Below are positions 50,687 to 59,705 of a stretch of 64,000 nt of DNA, piece by piece. The stretch comes from Clostridium rectalis (GTDB lineage Bacteria; Bacillota; Clostridia; Clostridiales; Clostridiaceae). The translations under genes were made by a program, and so were the position numbers. The stretch is from the NCBI RefSeq assembly GCF_900626095.1, contig NZ_UYZZ01000004.1, forward strand, positions 248,001 to 312,000. Reading direction: 5' to 3'. How positions within the stretch are numbered: position 1 is the first letter of the stretch; every line of letters starts with the position of its first letter. Below the pieces are notes generated by a model. It was not told the DNA's origin, did no database searches, and saw nothing but the letters and a program-made list of their open reading frames with translations.

Positions 50687-52546
50687 ATGTTTCATAATTC
50701 ATGGGATTTTTATTATAGATCTCCATTTGGAGCAGTAGAGAGTAAAAGTTATATTACAATAAGGTTTAAAGGAGAAAATATAGATAGGGTAGAGACTATT
50801 ATATTTGAAGAGGAAAGAAAAAAAGTTTTATCAATGGATAGGGAAAATAACTATGTTTTTAAGATTAATTTTAATGTAGGTGAATCTTCTAGTTTACTTT
50901 TTTATTATTTTAAAATTTATAGAAAAGGTAATATTTTATATTATGGTAATAACTCCTCCTTATTTGGTGGTGAGGGAGAGGTTTATGAAAATAATCCTCT
51001 CCCCTACCAAATCTCAGTAGTTAAAGAAGGATACAAAACTCCTATGTGGTTTAAAAATTCTATAATATATCAAATTTTTGTGGATAGATTTTATAATGGT
51101 AATAAAAATTTTAAAGTGTCAAATCCTAAAGAAAACTCCTTTATATATGGTAGCTGGTATGATTTACCTATGTATATCAGGGATAGTAAAACTTCAGAGA
51201 TACTTAGATGGGATTTTTATGGAGGAAATTTATTGGGGATAATAAAAAAGCTTAAATATTTAAAAGAATTAGGAGTAAATTTAATATACCTTAACCCTAT
51301 ATTTGAATCCAGAAGTAATCATAAATATGATACTGGAAATTATAAAAAGATAGATCCTATGTTTGGAGATGAAAATATCTTAAAAGAACTTATAAAAGAA
51401 GCAAAGAAACTTAATATATATATTATTTTAGATGGAGTTTTTAATCATACGGGAAGTGATAGTCTATATTTTAATAAATTTAATAAATATAATTCTTTAG
51501 GAGCCTTTAATTCCAAAAATTCTCCCTATTACAACTGGTATGATTTTAAAATCTACCCTGATGACTATAATTGCTGGTGGGGAGTTAATGATTTACCTAG
51601 TGTTAATGAAGAGGAGGAATCCTTTAAAAACTATATAATTAAGGATAGAGATAGCGTTATTAATCATTGGATGAAATTTGGGATTAAGGGATGGAGATTA
51701 GATGTGGCAGATGAACTACCAGATAGTTTTATTGAAGAAATAAAAAGTAAAACAAAATTATTAGATGAGGATTCTATTCTAATAGGAGAGGTGTGGGAAG
51801 ATGCTTCTAATAAGATAAGTTATAATGCTAGAAAAAAATATTTTTCAGGAAAGTCATTAGATGGGGTGACAAATTACCCTTTCAGGGAAGGGTTATTGAA
51901 GTTTTTCAATATGGTTATAGATGCTAAAATACTTTATAAAAGTTTTATGAGTCTTTATGAAAACTATCCTAGGGAAAATTTTTATTCCAATATAAATTTA
52001 GTAGGAAGTCATGATGTAGAGAGAATTAATACTATGGTAAAAAACATTGGAATAGATAAATATGGGGAGGAAAATTTAGTATATACACTTTTAAAGCTTA
52101 TTACAATAATTCAGTTTACTTTTCCAGGAGTACCTCTTATATACTATGGCGATGAAGCAGGGGTAGAGGGCTTTAAGGATCCTGATAATAGGAGAACTTA
52201 TCCTTGGGGAAAAGAGGATAAAAAAATTTTAGACTGGTATAAAGGTATAATAAAAATGAGAAATGAAAATGTTGTTTTAAGAACAGGGAAGTGGCGATCT
52301 TTTTATTTTAAGGAGGATGTTTATGGCTATGTAAGATGGGAGAATGAATTTAATAATGAAGACTCTAATATAGCTATTATAGCTATAAATAGAAGTAAGA
52401 ATAAAAATTATGAATTTTATATAGACATTCCTAAAAAAAATATTAAGTTTAAAAACTACTTAAATAAAGATGAGATTATTAAATCAATGGAATATAAGGT
52501 AAAAATAAAAATAGAACCACTTGAAGGAAAGGTTTATTTAAGTTAG
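50687..52546 (+). CDS. GH13 alpha-glycosidase, cyclomaltodextrinase/neopullulanase-like
   Basis: A 619-residue amylase-family hydrolase. The first 125 residues form a beta-rich domain like CBM34 (FYYRSPFGAVESKSYITIRF), followed by the barrel start FKNSIIYQIFVDRFYNGN. Catalytic regions: LDGVFNHTGSDS (I), GWRLDVADELPDSF (II, with the nucleophile Asp), LIGEVWEDAS (III, acid Glu), NLVGSHDVERI (IV). This set and the domain layout point to maltodextrin or cyclodextrin breakdown in the cytoplasm; there is no signal peptide. The frame is open earlier, but AGGGGTG (50674-50680) fits the ATG at 50687. It is the last gene of the glg operon and probably trims GlgP limit dextrins. Confidence 0.9.
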   Translation: MFHNSWDFYYRSPFGAVESKSYITIRFKGENIDRVETIIFEEERKKVLSMDRENNYVFKINFNVGESSSLLFYYFKIYRKGNILYYGNNSSLFGGEGEVYENNPLPYQISVVKEGYKTPMWFKNSIIYQIFVDRFYNGNKNFKVSNPKENSFIYGSWYDLPMYIRDSKTSEILRWDFYGGNLLGIIKKLKYLKELGVNLIYLNPIFESRSNHKYDTGNYKKIDPMFGDENILKELIKEAKKLNIYIILDGVFNHTGSDSLYFNKFNKYNSLGAFNSKNSPYYNWYDFKIYPDDYNCWWGVNDLPSVNEEEESFKNYIIKDRDSVINHWMKFGIKGWRLDVADELPDSFIEEIKSKTKLLDEDSILIGEVWEDASNKISYNARKKYFSGKSLDGVTNYPFREGLLKFFNMVIDAKILYKSFMSLYENYPRENFYSNINLVGSHDVERINTMVKNIGIDKYGEENLVYTLLKLITIIQFTFPGVPLIYYGDEAGVEGFKDPDNRRTYPWGKEDKKILDWYKGIIKMRNENVVLRTGKWRSFYFKEDVYGYVRWENEFNNEDSNIAIIAINRSKNKNYEFYIDIPKKNIKFKNYLNKDEIIKSMEYKVKIKIEPLEGKVYLS

Positions 52547-52597
52547 TTAAACAAATTATGGAGTAGTTTTTTAAATTAATTTTGACTTATGAGTATA

Positions 52598-52642
52598 AAA
52601 CTGTGTTAAAATAATTTTCAAATTACTTAACACAGTTTATTT
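52598..52642 (+). terminator. Terminator of the glycogen operon
   Basis: AAACTGTGTTAA (52598-52609) and TTAACACAGTTT (52627-52638) form a 12-bp stem with a 17-base loop, followed by ATTT. Confidence 0.75.
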
Positions 52643-52670
52643 AAAATATTATTATTTAAATTTTATAAAT

Positions 52671-52701
52671 TTATAATTATTAAACTGTTTAATAATTATA
52701 A
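52671..52701 (-). terminator. AT-only palindrome, possible terminator of the acyltransferase gene
   Basis: Arms of 15 bases (52671-52685 and 52687-52701) are perfectly complementary around one central base. It lies 35 bases past the end of the minus-strand acyltransferase gene and is followed on that strand by mixed A/T sequence, so it may terminate that gene weakly. Confidence 0.4.
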
Positions 52702-52735
52702 AAATAATTTTATTATTAATAAATTTTCATTTTCA

Positions 52736-53860
52736 TTATAAGGATTTATCTACCTTTATCAGTGAGTTTCTATATTTTAAAATATCTTTTAAAATATTAT
52801 GTTTTGTTCCTGTTACATAGTGAAAATAAGGTATACAATTTATAATACTAATAAAAAGCGGAGTAATAAATGAGGTAATTATCCAGGTTAATACTCCCAC
52901 AAAAAGCTTATCTGTAGTATTAAAGGTGGTCATAACAAAGCTAACTACTTTATTTATTATAATAATATGGCCCATATATGCTGCAAAAGAGTATTTGCTT
53001 ATAAAATTAAAAGTGTTATAGCATATATGTTTTTTGCTTAAGTATACCGATATTACATAGAAAAACAATATAGTAAATATATTAAATAGTATATATATAC
53101 TCCTAACAAATTTAACTTGTCCAATTTCATTCAAAAAGGAATAACTTAATAAACACATATATACTAATATAACTACCCATTTAAATTTGGTAATAGTTTT
53201 TTTAAAGAAGGTAAAGTTTAAGGATATATAGATACCTAAAATAAAGTATAGAATCCAAAATAAAATAGATACATTAATGAATTTTTGTTGCAACTCTGAT
53301 GGATTAGTAAAAATGAATTTTCCAACATTATCTGATATAACATTTTGGTACTTATTAATCATATAATATATAGGGAATATAGAAGTAAATATCATAGCTC
53401 TAATTATTTTATTTGAGTTGTATATTTTCTTAGAAATCCAGAGTATAATAGGGAAATATAAAAATAGCCTTATAATCATTCCCATATACCATAAATGGAA
53501 ACCTGCGTTTCCACATAGTACTTGGGATATAAAATTATTAAATCTATCCTCGTTTCCAAGCTTATACATGTTAATTGCAGACCAAATTACATAGGGAATA
53601 AATATATATTTTAATCTTTTTATGTAGTATTTACTAACATCTAGTTTTTTGTAGTAAACATGTACAAGGGCAATACTACTTACAGTTAAAAATATTGGAA
53701 CTGCTGGTTTTGCTATAACATAAAGAATTTTCAAGATCATAAATTCACTATAAGGTAAATCCTTAATAAAAGAGTAACCACCAACTATATGTTGGTTAAC
53801 AACTAAAATAAATGCTATAGCTCTTAATATATCCAGTTCTTTTATTCTATCTTTCAACAT
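52736..53860 (-). CDS. Membrane acyltransferase, family 3 (OafA/WecH-like)
   Basis: A 374-residue integral membrane enzyme of the acyltransferase-3 family, which transfers acetyl or other acyl groups to surface sugars. The N-terminal signature is KELDILRAIAFILVVNQHIV (about 8-27), with the family's His near the first helix; YIKRLKYIFIPYVIWSAINM (about 84-103) is the second landmark, with the conserved Arg-Leu. About ten helices are visible. GGAGG precedes the ATG at 53860. It is alone on the minus strand between the glycogen operon and the uronate genes, so its substrate cannot be inferred. Confidence 0.9.
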   Translation of the reverse strand: MLKDRIKELDILRAIAFILVVNQHIVGGYSFIKDLPYSEFMILKILYVIAKPAVPIFLTVSSIALVHVYYKKLDVSKYYIKRLKYIFIPYVIWSAINMYKLGNEDRFNNFISQVLCGNAGFHLWYMGMIIRLFLYFPIILWISKKIYNSNKIIRAMIFTSIFPIYYMINKYQNVISDNVGKFIFTNPSELQQKFINVSILFWILYFILGIYISLNFTFFKKTITKFKWVVILVYMCLLSYSFLNEIGQVKFVRSIYILFNIFTILFFYVISVYLSKKHICYNTFNFISKYSFAAYMGHIIIINKVVSFVMTTFNTTDKLFVGVLTWIITSFITPLFISIINCIPYFHYVTGTKHNILKDILKYRNSLIKVDKSL

Positions 53861-54113
53861 TTTTTATCCTCCTTGGTATTAATGAAATAAAATTCCAAAT
53901 ATAATTATATCATATAGGCAGGCGTATTATATAAAAATATGTAGAAAAAATAAGTTTATTTTAAGAAATAGTAGATAATGTTACATTTATTAATTATATA
54001 AAATTTACATGGAATAGTTAGAATATATTTGATTTTTAAGAAAAATAACAAAAAGAAAAATTTTATATTATGGGGAAAGATTATAATTATTTGAAATCAT
54101 TAACAAAATTATC

Positions 54114-54142
54114 TTGAATTATTTGAAATTTTAATCTATAAT
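54114..54142 (+). promoter_or_regulatory. Promoter of uxaC
   Basis: TTGAAT (54114-54119) and TATAAT (54137-54142) are 17 bases apart, a good housekeeping-type promoter. The LacI-type operator begins 14 bases after the -10 box, that is, just past the expected start of transcription. The rest of 53861-54113 is AT-rich without a gene. Confidence 0.75.
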
Positions 54143-54155
54143 GAAATTAAGTTAA

Positions 54156-54169
54156 TGTTAACGTGAACA
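54156..54169. promoter_or_regulatory. LacI-type operator 1 (before uxaC)
   Basis: TGTTAACGTGAACA, a near-palindrome around CG with one mismatched pair. It is identical to the site at 55605 and differs by one base from the site at 56725. It lies 35 bases before the uxaC start and just downstream of the promoter, a position suited to repression by blocking. Confidence 0.85.
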
Positions 54170-54203
54170 ATACGAAATATATTAGAGAAAAAAGGTGAAA
54201 TTT

Positions 54204-55610
54204 ATGAAGAAATTTATGGATGAAGATTTTTTGTTAAGTAGTAATACGGCAGTAAATTTATATAAAAATTATGCAAAGGATATGCCAATCATTGACTATC
54301 ACTGTCATCTTGATGCTAAAGAAATTTTTGAAAACAAAAGGTTTAAGAATATAACTGAGGCTTGGTTATATGGAGATCATTATAAATGGAGAGCTATGAG
54401 AAGTAATGGAATAGATGAAGAATATATTACAGGGAATGCAGGTGACTATGAAAAGTTTATGGCTTGGGCAAGAACCATTCCTATGACTATAGGCAACCCT
54501 CTTTATCATTGGACACATTTGGAGCTGCAAAGATATTTTGGCATATATGATGTTTTAAATGAAGAAACTGCTTTAAGCATTTGGGAAAAGGCTAATAAAA
54601 TGCTAAATGAAAGTCAGTTTGGGGCAAGAGAATTAATAGTTAAATCCAATGTAAAAGTTTTATGTACTACAGATGATCCAACAGACTCATTAGAGTATCA
54701 TATTAAATTAAAAGACGATTTAAATTTCCCTGTAAAAGTCTTACCAGCATTAAGACCAGATAAAGGTCTACAAATAAGCAAAAGTACTTTTATACCTTGG
54801 ATTAAAAAATTAGAAATGGTGTATGGCAAAAGTATTAGAACTTACGATGAATTCTTAAAAGCACTAGAAGATAGGGTTAATTTCTTTCATGAAGTTGGTT
54901 GTAGATTAGCAGATCACGGATTTAATAGTATAGGCTTTAAGGAGTGTTCAAAGGAAGAAGTTGAAGAAATTTTTAATAAGGTAATGGATAAGCAACCTGT
55001 AAACAAGGAAGAAGCATGTAAATATGAAACATATACTTTACATTTTTTGGGTAAACTATACTGTAAATTAGGGTGGACAATGCAACTTCATATTGGAGCA
55101 TTAAGAAACAATAATAGTAGAATGTTTGAAAAATTAGGAGCAGATACAGGTTTTGACTCTATCAATGATGAAAAGGTAGCCTATCCTCTTTCAAAAATTT
55201 TAGACTCTTTGGAAAAGGATAATTTTTTACCTAAAACTATCATATATACATTGAATCCTAAGGATAGTTATGTAATTAGCACAATGCTTGGAAACTTTCA
55301 AGGCTCACAAATACCAGGGAAAATACAATATGGATCTGCATGGTGGTTTTTAGATAATAAAGATGGAATGATACAGCAAATGAAGACTTTAGCTAATACG
55401 GGTCTATTAAGTCGTTTTGTAGGAATGTTAACAGATTCTAGAAGCTTTTTATCTTATACAAGACATGAATACTTTAGAAGAATATTATGTAATATAATAG
55501 GAGATTGGGTTGAAAATGGTGAAGTTCCAAATGATATGTCACTTTTAGGTAGTATTGTTCAAGGTATATGCTATTATAATGCGAAAGAATATTTTGCTTT
55601 CGATTGTTAA
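54204..55610 (+). CDS. uxaC: Uronate (glucuronate) isomerase
   Basis: UxaC converts D-glucuronate to D-fructuronate, and galacturonate to tagaturonate; it is a zinc-dependent amidohydrolase-fold enzyme. The 468-residue protein has the family's metal motif DYHCHLDAKEIFENKRF (about 31-47), WLYGDHYKWRAMRSNGI, CTTDDPTDSLEYH, LQLHIGALRNNNSRMF (here MQLHIGALRNNN) and LTDSRSFLSYTRHEYFRR near the end. AAAGGTGA (54191-54198) fits the ATG at 54204 and contains the GTG at 54195, so I use the ATG. The second operator overlaps its stop codon. It is the first enzyme of the glucuronate branch. Confidence 0.97.
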   Translation: MKKFMDEDFLLSSNTAVNLYKNYAKDMPIIDYHCHLDAKEIFENKRFKNITEAWLYGDHYKWRAMRSNGIDEEYITGNAGDYEKFMAWARTIPMTIGNPLYHWTHLELQRYFGIYDVLNEETALSIWEKANKMLNESQFGARELIVKSNVKVLCTTDDPTDSLEYHIKLKDDLNFPVKVLPALRPDKGLQISKSTFIPWIKKLEMVYGKSIRTYDEFLKALEDRVNFFHEVGCRLADHGFNSIGFKECSKEEVEEIFNKVMDKQPVNKEEACKYETYTLHFLGKLYCKLGWTMQLHIGALRNNNSRMFEKLGADTGFDSINDEKVAYPLSKILDSLEKDNFLPKTIIYTLNPKDSYVISTMLGNFQGSQIPGKIQYGSAWWFLDNKDGMIQQMKTLANTGLLSRFVGMLTDSRSFLSYTRHEYFRRILCNIIGDWVENGEVPNDMSLLGSIVQGICYYNAKEYFAFDC

Positions 55611-55618
55611 CGTGAACA
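55605..55618. promoter_or_regulatory. LacI-type operator 2 (uxaC end / regulator gene)
   Basis: TGTTAACGTGAACA, identical to operator 1. The uxaC stop codon (TAA, 55608-55610) is inside it. It lies 74 bases before the regulator start and suggests autoregulation. Confidence 0.85.
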
Positions 55619-55691
55619 TAAGCCGCACTAGTTAAGTATCTTCCTATATGGTATCATATAATTATTTATTACTGATATGGGAGTGTTGAGA

Positions 55692-56693
55692 ATGGGTGTT
55701 ACAATAAAGGATATTGCTAGAATTGCTAATGTTTCACACACAACTGTTTCAAGGGCTCTTAATAATAGTCCATTTATTAATGAAGAAACAAAAGCAAAAA
55801 TAATGACTATTGCAAAAGAACTAAACTATGTACCAAATTTTAGTGCTAAAAGTTTGGTTTTACATAGATCTTATAATATAGGATTGTTTTTTACCACTAT
55901 AAGTAAGGTTACTTCTCCTAGCTTTTTTTATGAAACTATTAGTGGAGTAAATAGCATTGTAAAAGAAAATTTTAATTTAGTAGTTAGAGGGATTGATGAC
56001 TATAAAGACTTTACTTTTGTTAATAATAAAAGATTTGATGGTATTATTTTAATGAGTCAAAGCAATAGTGATAATTCTTTTATATACTATCTAATGGAGA
56101 AAAAAATACCTTTAGTTGTATTAAATAGAGATATATTTGAAAGTTCCATAACTAATATATTATCAGCAGACAAAAAAGGATCATATAAAGCTGTTAATTA
56201 TTTAATAGATAATGGGCATGAGCACATAGCAATAATAGAAGGTAAAAAAGGATTTAATGCAAGTATTGAAAGAAAAGATGGGTTTATAAATGCATTAATA
56301 GAAAATAAAATATCAATAAATAGTGAGTATATGGTTGAAGGCAATTATACAATTGAAAGTGGTTATGCTGCTATGAAAAAATTACTTCAATTAAAAAAAA
56401 TTCCAACAGCAGTGTTTTGTTCTAACGATGAAATGGCGGTTGGTGCAATGAAAGCTGTATTTAAAGCAGGGCTTAGTGTTCCTAAAGATATTTCCATTAT
56501 TGGTTTTGATGATAATCAATTTGGTGGATTTATAGAGCCTGCCTTAACTACGGTAAGAAGACCTATAAAGGAAATAAGTAAAAAGGGTGCAGAAAAACTT
56601 CTAAATATTATTGAAAATAGTGGTAGTAAAGGTGAAAAAATATATGTAAATACTGAACTTATTCAAAGAGAATCCGTGGCAAAGTTAGAATAA
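55692..56693 (+). CDS. LacI-family regulator of the uronate genes
   Basis: A 333-residue repressor. The N-terminal helix-turn-helix and hinge are clear (TIKDIARIANVSHTTVSRALNNSP, residues 4-27), followed by a periplasmic-binding-protein-like effector domain (YNIGLFFTTISKV, GIILMSQS, PTAVFCSNDEMAVGAMKAVF, DISIIGFDD, LTTVRRPI). GGGAG (55679-55683) fits the ATG at 55692; the ATG at 55677 lacks a site. The gene lies between uxaC and the TRAP transporter, and copies of one palindrome with a central CG, typical of LacI sites, lie before uxaC, before this gene and before dctP. So it very likely represses all three units. The inducer is probably a uronate or pathway intermediate. Confidence 0.93.
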   Translation: MGVTIKDIARIANVSHTTVSRALNNSPFINEETKAKIMTIAKELNYVPNFSAKSLVLHRSYNIGLFFTTISKVTSPSFFYETISGVNSIVKENFNLVVRGIDDYKDFTFVNNKRFDGIILMSQSNSDNSFIYYLMEKKIPLVVLNRDIFESSITNILSADKKGSYKAVNYLIDNGHEHIAIIEGKKGFNASIERKDGFINALIENKISINSEYMVEGNYTIESGYAAMKKLLQLKKIPTAVFCSNDEMAVGAMKAVFKAGLSVPKDISIIGFDDNQFGGFIEPALTTVRRPIKEISKKGAEKLLNIIENSGSKGEKIYVNTELIQRESVAKLE

Positions 56694-56724
56694 TTTTGCC
56701 ACAGTATAAAAATTTTTAGATGAT

Positions 56725-56738
56725 TGTTAACGTTAACA
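56725..56738. promoter_or_regulatory. LacI-type operator 3 (before dctP)
   Basis: TGTTAACGTTAACA, a perfect 14-bp palindrome, 112 bases before dctP. A possible promoter overlaps it (TTGTTA at 56724-56729, TATAAG at 56748-56753, 18-base spacer), so binding would block polymerase directly. Confidence 0.85.
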
Positions 56739-56850
56739 GGAATTTTGTATAAGCATTAAATTATAAAGCGTATAAAATTAAAGGGATAATAAGAATTTCA
56801 ATGGGTTATATGAGAAAATTTTAATAGGTAAAAATAAGGAGGAAAAAAAT

Positions 56851-57870
56851 ATGTTCAAATTTATGAAAAGAACCATTGCTTTTCTTGTAGTATCAACTTT
56901 GGCATTTGGGTTAGTTGGATGTGGGAATGTGGCTAATGGAAGAAGAATTATTCGTATATCTCATGGACAGTCAGAAACTCATCCAGATCATTTAGGTCTT
57001 TTAGCCTTTGAAGAATATGTAGAGTCTAGATTAGGAGATAAATATGATGTTCAGATATTCCCAAATGAATTATTAGGACCTTCTGTAAAGGCCATAGAAT
57101 TAACTCAAACGGGAGCTATTGATTTTGTAGTTACAAGTACGGGTAACCTTGAAACTTTTGATAATATATACCAAATATATAGTATGCCTTATTTATTTGA
57201 CAGTGTAGAATCTTACCATAAGGTTATGGATAATAAGGAGCTTACAGATAGCATATTTAAATCTACAGAAGCAGCAGGATTTGAAGCAGTTGCATGGTTT
57301 GAGGCAGGTTCTAGAAATTTTTATGCTAAATCTCCAATAAAAACTCCTGAGGATTTAGTAGGTAAGAAAATTAGGGTTATTGAAAATCCTGCTAATGTTA
57401 GAATGATGGAATTATTTGGGGCTGCAGCTGCTCCTATGAGTTTTGGTGAGGTATATACAGCAATACAGCAGGGAGTAATTGATGGAGCTGAAAACAATGA
57501 ATTGGCATTAACAAATAATAAACATGGAGAAGTTGCTAAACATTATGTTTATAATCAGCATCAAATGGTGCCAGATTTATTAATAGGAAATGTTAAATTT
57601 TTAAATAGTTTATCTAAAGAAGAAAGAGCAGTATTTGATGAAGCAGCAAAAAAAGCTACTGAAGTTGAACGTTCAAAATGGGATGAACAAGTTAAAAAGG
57701 CTATTAGTCAATCAAAAACCATGGGAGTTAATTTTATAGAAACAGATGTACAAGCATTTAAAGAAAAGGTTCTTCCATTACATAAAGAGCTACTATCAAA
57801 AAATCCAAAGCTAAAGCCTATATATGAAAAGATACAAGAAATAAATAACCAGTGCAAGGAGGTTAAGTAA
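56851..57870 (+). CDS. dctP: TRAP transporter solute-binding lipoprotein (DctP family)
   Basis: The 339-residue extracellular binding protein of a tripartite (TRAP) importer. It carries a lipoprotein signal with lipobox LVGC (Cys24). The mature protein shows the DctP fold: IRISHGQSETHPDHLGLLAF, DKYDVQIFPNELLGPSVKAIEL, YSMPYLFDSVESYHKVM, the conserved Arg-containing DLVGKKIRVIENPANVRMME (the Arg binds the substrate carboxylate) and FGEVYTAIQQGVIDGAENNE. GGAGG lies 8 bases before the ATG. With dctQ and dctM downstream, and uronate catabolism genes on both sides, the substrate is most likely glucuronate or a related hexuronate. The exact sugar is inference. Confidence 0.94.
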   Translation: MFKFMKRTIAFLVVSTLAFGLVGCGNVANGRRIIRISHGQSETHPDHLGLLAFEEYVESRLGDKYDVQIFPNELLGPSVKAIELTQTGAIDFVVTSTGNLETFDNIYQIYSMPYLFDSVESYHKVMDNKELTDSIFKSTEAAGFEAVAWFEAGSRNFYAKSPIKTPEDLVGKKIRVIENPANVRMMELFGAAAAPMSFGEVYTAIQQGVIDGAENNELALTNNKHGEVAKHYVYNQHQMVPDLLIGNVKFLNSLSKEERAVFDEAAKKATEVERSKWDEQVKKAISQSKTMGVNFIETDVQAFKEKVLPLHKELLSKNPKLKPIYEKIQEINNQCKEVK

Positions 57871-57871
57871 C

Positions 57872-58357
57872 ATGAAAAGTCTGAAAAGAAAGATAGATAA
57901 AATATTAGAAATAGTATGCATATTCTTATTTGCATTTATAACTATTGTAGGTACTTATCAGATTATAACAAGATATGTATTTAATGCGCCTAGTACGGTT
58001 TCAGAAGAATTATTAACATTTTCATTTACTTGGATGGCTTTATTAGCTGCTGCATTGGTTTTTGGCAAACGTGATCATATGAGAATGGAATTTGTTGCAA
58101 ACCTTTTTAAAGGGAAAAAAGGTATAATGCTTAGTATTTTCTCTGAATTACTAGTTATGGTTTTTGCAGCTGTGGTACTTATTTATGGAGGAATTCAAAT
58201 TACAAAACTTACAACATTACAGGTGACAGCGTCATTAGGAGTTCATATGTGTTATGTATATATTATAGTTCCTATAAGTGGGGTAATAACTGTGATATAC
58301 AACATTATCAATATAAATGAATTGATTTTACAATTAAAATCGGAAAATTTTAGATAA
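57872..58357 (+). CDS. dctQ: TRAP transporter small membrane subunit (DctQ)
   Basis: A 161-residue protein with four membrane helices (about 12-32, 48-66, 85-105 and 125-145). The DctQ family pattern is seen in YQIITRYVFNAPSTVSEELLTFSFTWMALLAAALVFGKRDHMRME. It stabilises and couples the binding protein to the large subunit. It starts 2 bases after the dctP stop, with AAGGAGG inside dctP, and is followed by dctM after 15 bases. Confidence 0.93.
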   Translation: MKSLKRKIDKILEIVCIFLFAFITIVGTYQIITRYVFNAPSTVSEELLTFSFTWMALLAAALVFGKRDHMRMEFVANLFKGKKGIMLSIFSELLVMVFAAVVLIYGGIQITKLTTLQVTASLGVHMCYVYIIVPISGVITVIYNIININELILQLKSENFR

Positions 58358-58372
58358 GGGGGAGGAAGTTTT

Positions 58373-59683
58373 ATGAGTATAGCATTAGTATCAGGTTTAA
58401 TAATAGCAGTTGTGTTAATAGTTTTACTTTTAGTAGGGATTCCTATATCTATTGCACTGGGTGTATCTTCAATATTAGCTATATTACCAGCACTAAATTT
58501 TGATGCGGCGGTTTTAACGGGAGCACAAAGAACTTTTTCAGGAATATCTGTGTTTACATTAATAGCAATACCCTTTTTCATACTAGCAGGAAATATTATG
58601 AACAAAGGTGGAATAGCAATACGTTTAATAAATTTTGCAAAGGTTTTAACAGGTAGAGTTCCAGGTGCCCTAGCCCATACAAATTCTATTGCAAATATGA
58701 TGTTTGGAGCAATTTCAGGTTCAGGTGTTGCAGCAGCATCAGCTATGGGAACTATGATAGGACCTATTGCAGAAAAGGATGGCTATGATCGTGATTATAT
58801 GGCTACTGTAAATATTGCAACAGCACCAACAGGACTTTTGATTCCTCCAAGTAATGTGCTAATAACTTACTCTCTTGTAAGTGGTGGAACTTCTGTAGCA
58901 GCACTATTTATGGCAGGGTATATTCCAGGATTTTTATGGGGGCTTAGCTGTATGATAGTTGCATATTTTATAGCTAGAAAAAAAGGATATAGAAGTAAAG
59001 AACGTGTTACTTTAAAACAAGGGTTAAAGGTAACTTTAGATGCTATTCCAAGCTTACTTTTAATTTTAATTGTTATTGGTGGAATTATAGCAGGTATTTT
59101 TACAGCCACAGAAGGTTCTGTAGTGGCAGTTGTATACAGTTTAATATTATCATTGTTTTTTTATAAGACAATAAAATTTAAAGACTTGTATGGAATTTTT
59201 AAAGAAAGCGCAGAAATGACAGGAATAATAGTATTCTTAATTGGAGTATCTAGTATTATGGCGTGGGTTATGGCGTTTACCGGAATACCAACAGCTATTT
59301 CCAAGGCTTTGCTTGGAGTTAGTAATAGCCCAATAGTAATTCTATTAATAATTAATATAGTGTTATTATTTGTAGGTACTTTTATGGATATTACACCAGC
59401 AATACTTATATTTACACCAATATTTTTACCAATATGTAAAAGTTTTGGTATGTCACCAATTCAATTTGGAATTATGATGACATTTAATCTATGTATAGGT
59501 ACAATTACACCACCAGTAGGAAATATCCTATTTGTTGGAGTTAAAGTGGCTAAAACAAAAATTGAGAATGTAATGAAAAAGTTAGTTCCATATTATGTAG
59601 CTATATTCATTGTTTTATTACTTACAACATATGTACCTAAAGTTTCTATGTGGCTACCTTTATTAATGGGTTATAACAAATAA
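58373..59683 (+). CDS. dctM: TRAP transporter large membrane subunit (DctM)
   Basis: A 436-residue sodium-coupled permease with about twelve helices. Family landmarks: GIPISIALGVSSILAILP, FTLIAIPFFILAGNIMNKGGI, FGAISGSGVAAASAMGTMIGPIAEKDGYDRDYMAT, IATAPTGLLIPPSNVLITY and FNLCIGTITPPVGNILFVGVKVA. These cover both inverted repeats and their sodium and substrate regions. The ATG has GGGGGAGG upstream. It uses the substrate delivered by DctP. uxuA follows after 22 bases, tying import to catabolism. Confidence 0.95.
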   Translation: MSIALVSGLIIAVVLIVLLLVGIPISIALGVSSILAILPALNFDAAVLTGAQRTFSGISVFTLIAIPFFILAGNIMNKGGIAIRLINFAKVLTGRVPGALAHTNSIANMMFGAISGSGVAAASAMGTMIGPIAEKDGYDRDYMATVNIATAPTGLLIPPSNVLITYSLVSGGTSVAALFMAGYIPGFLWGLSCMIVAYFIARKKGYRSKERVTLKQGLKVTLDAIPSLLLILIVIGGIIAGIFTATEGSVVAVVYSLILSLFFYKTIKFKDLYGIFKESAEMTGIIVFLIGVSSIMAWVMAFTGIPTAISKALLGVSNSPIVILLIINIVLLFVGTFMDITPAILIFTPIFLPICKSFGMSPIQFGIMMTFNLCIGTITPPVGNILFVGVKVAKTKIENVMKKLVPYYVAIFIVLLLTTYVPKVSMWLPLLMGYNK

Positions 59684-59705
59684 TATATTATAGGAGGACA
59701 ATTAT

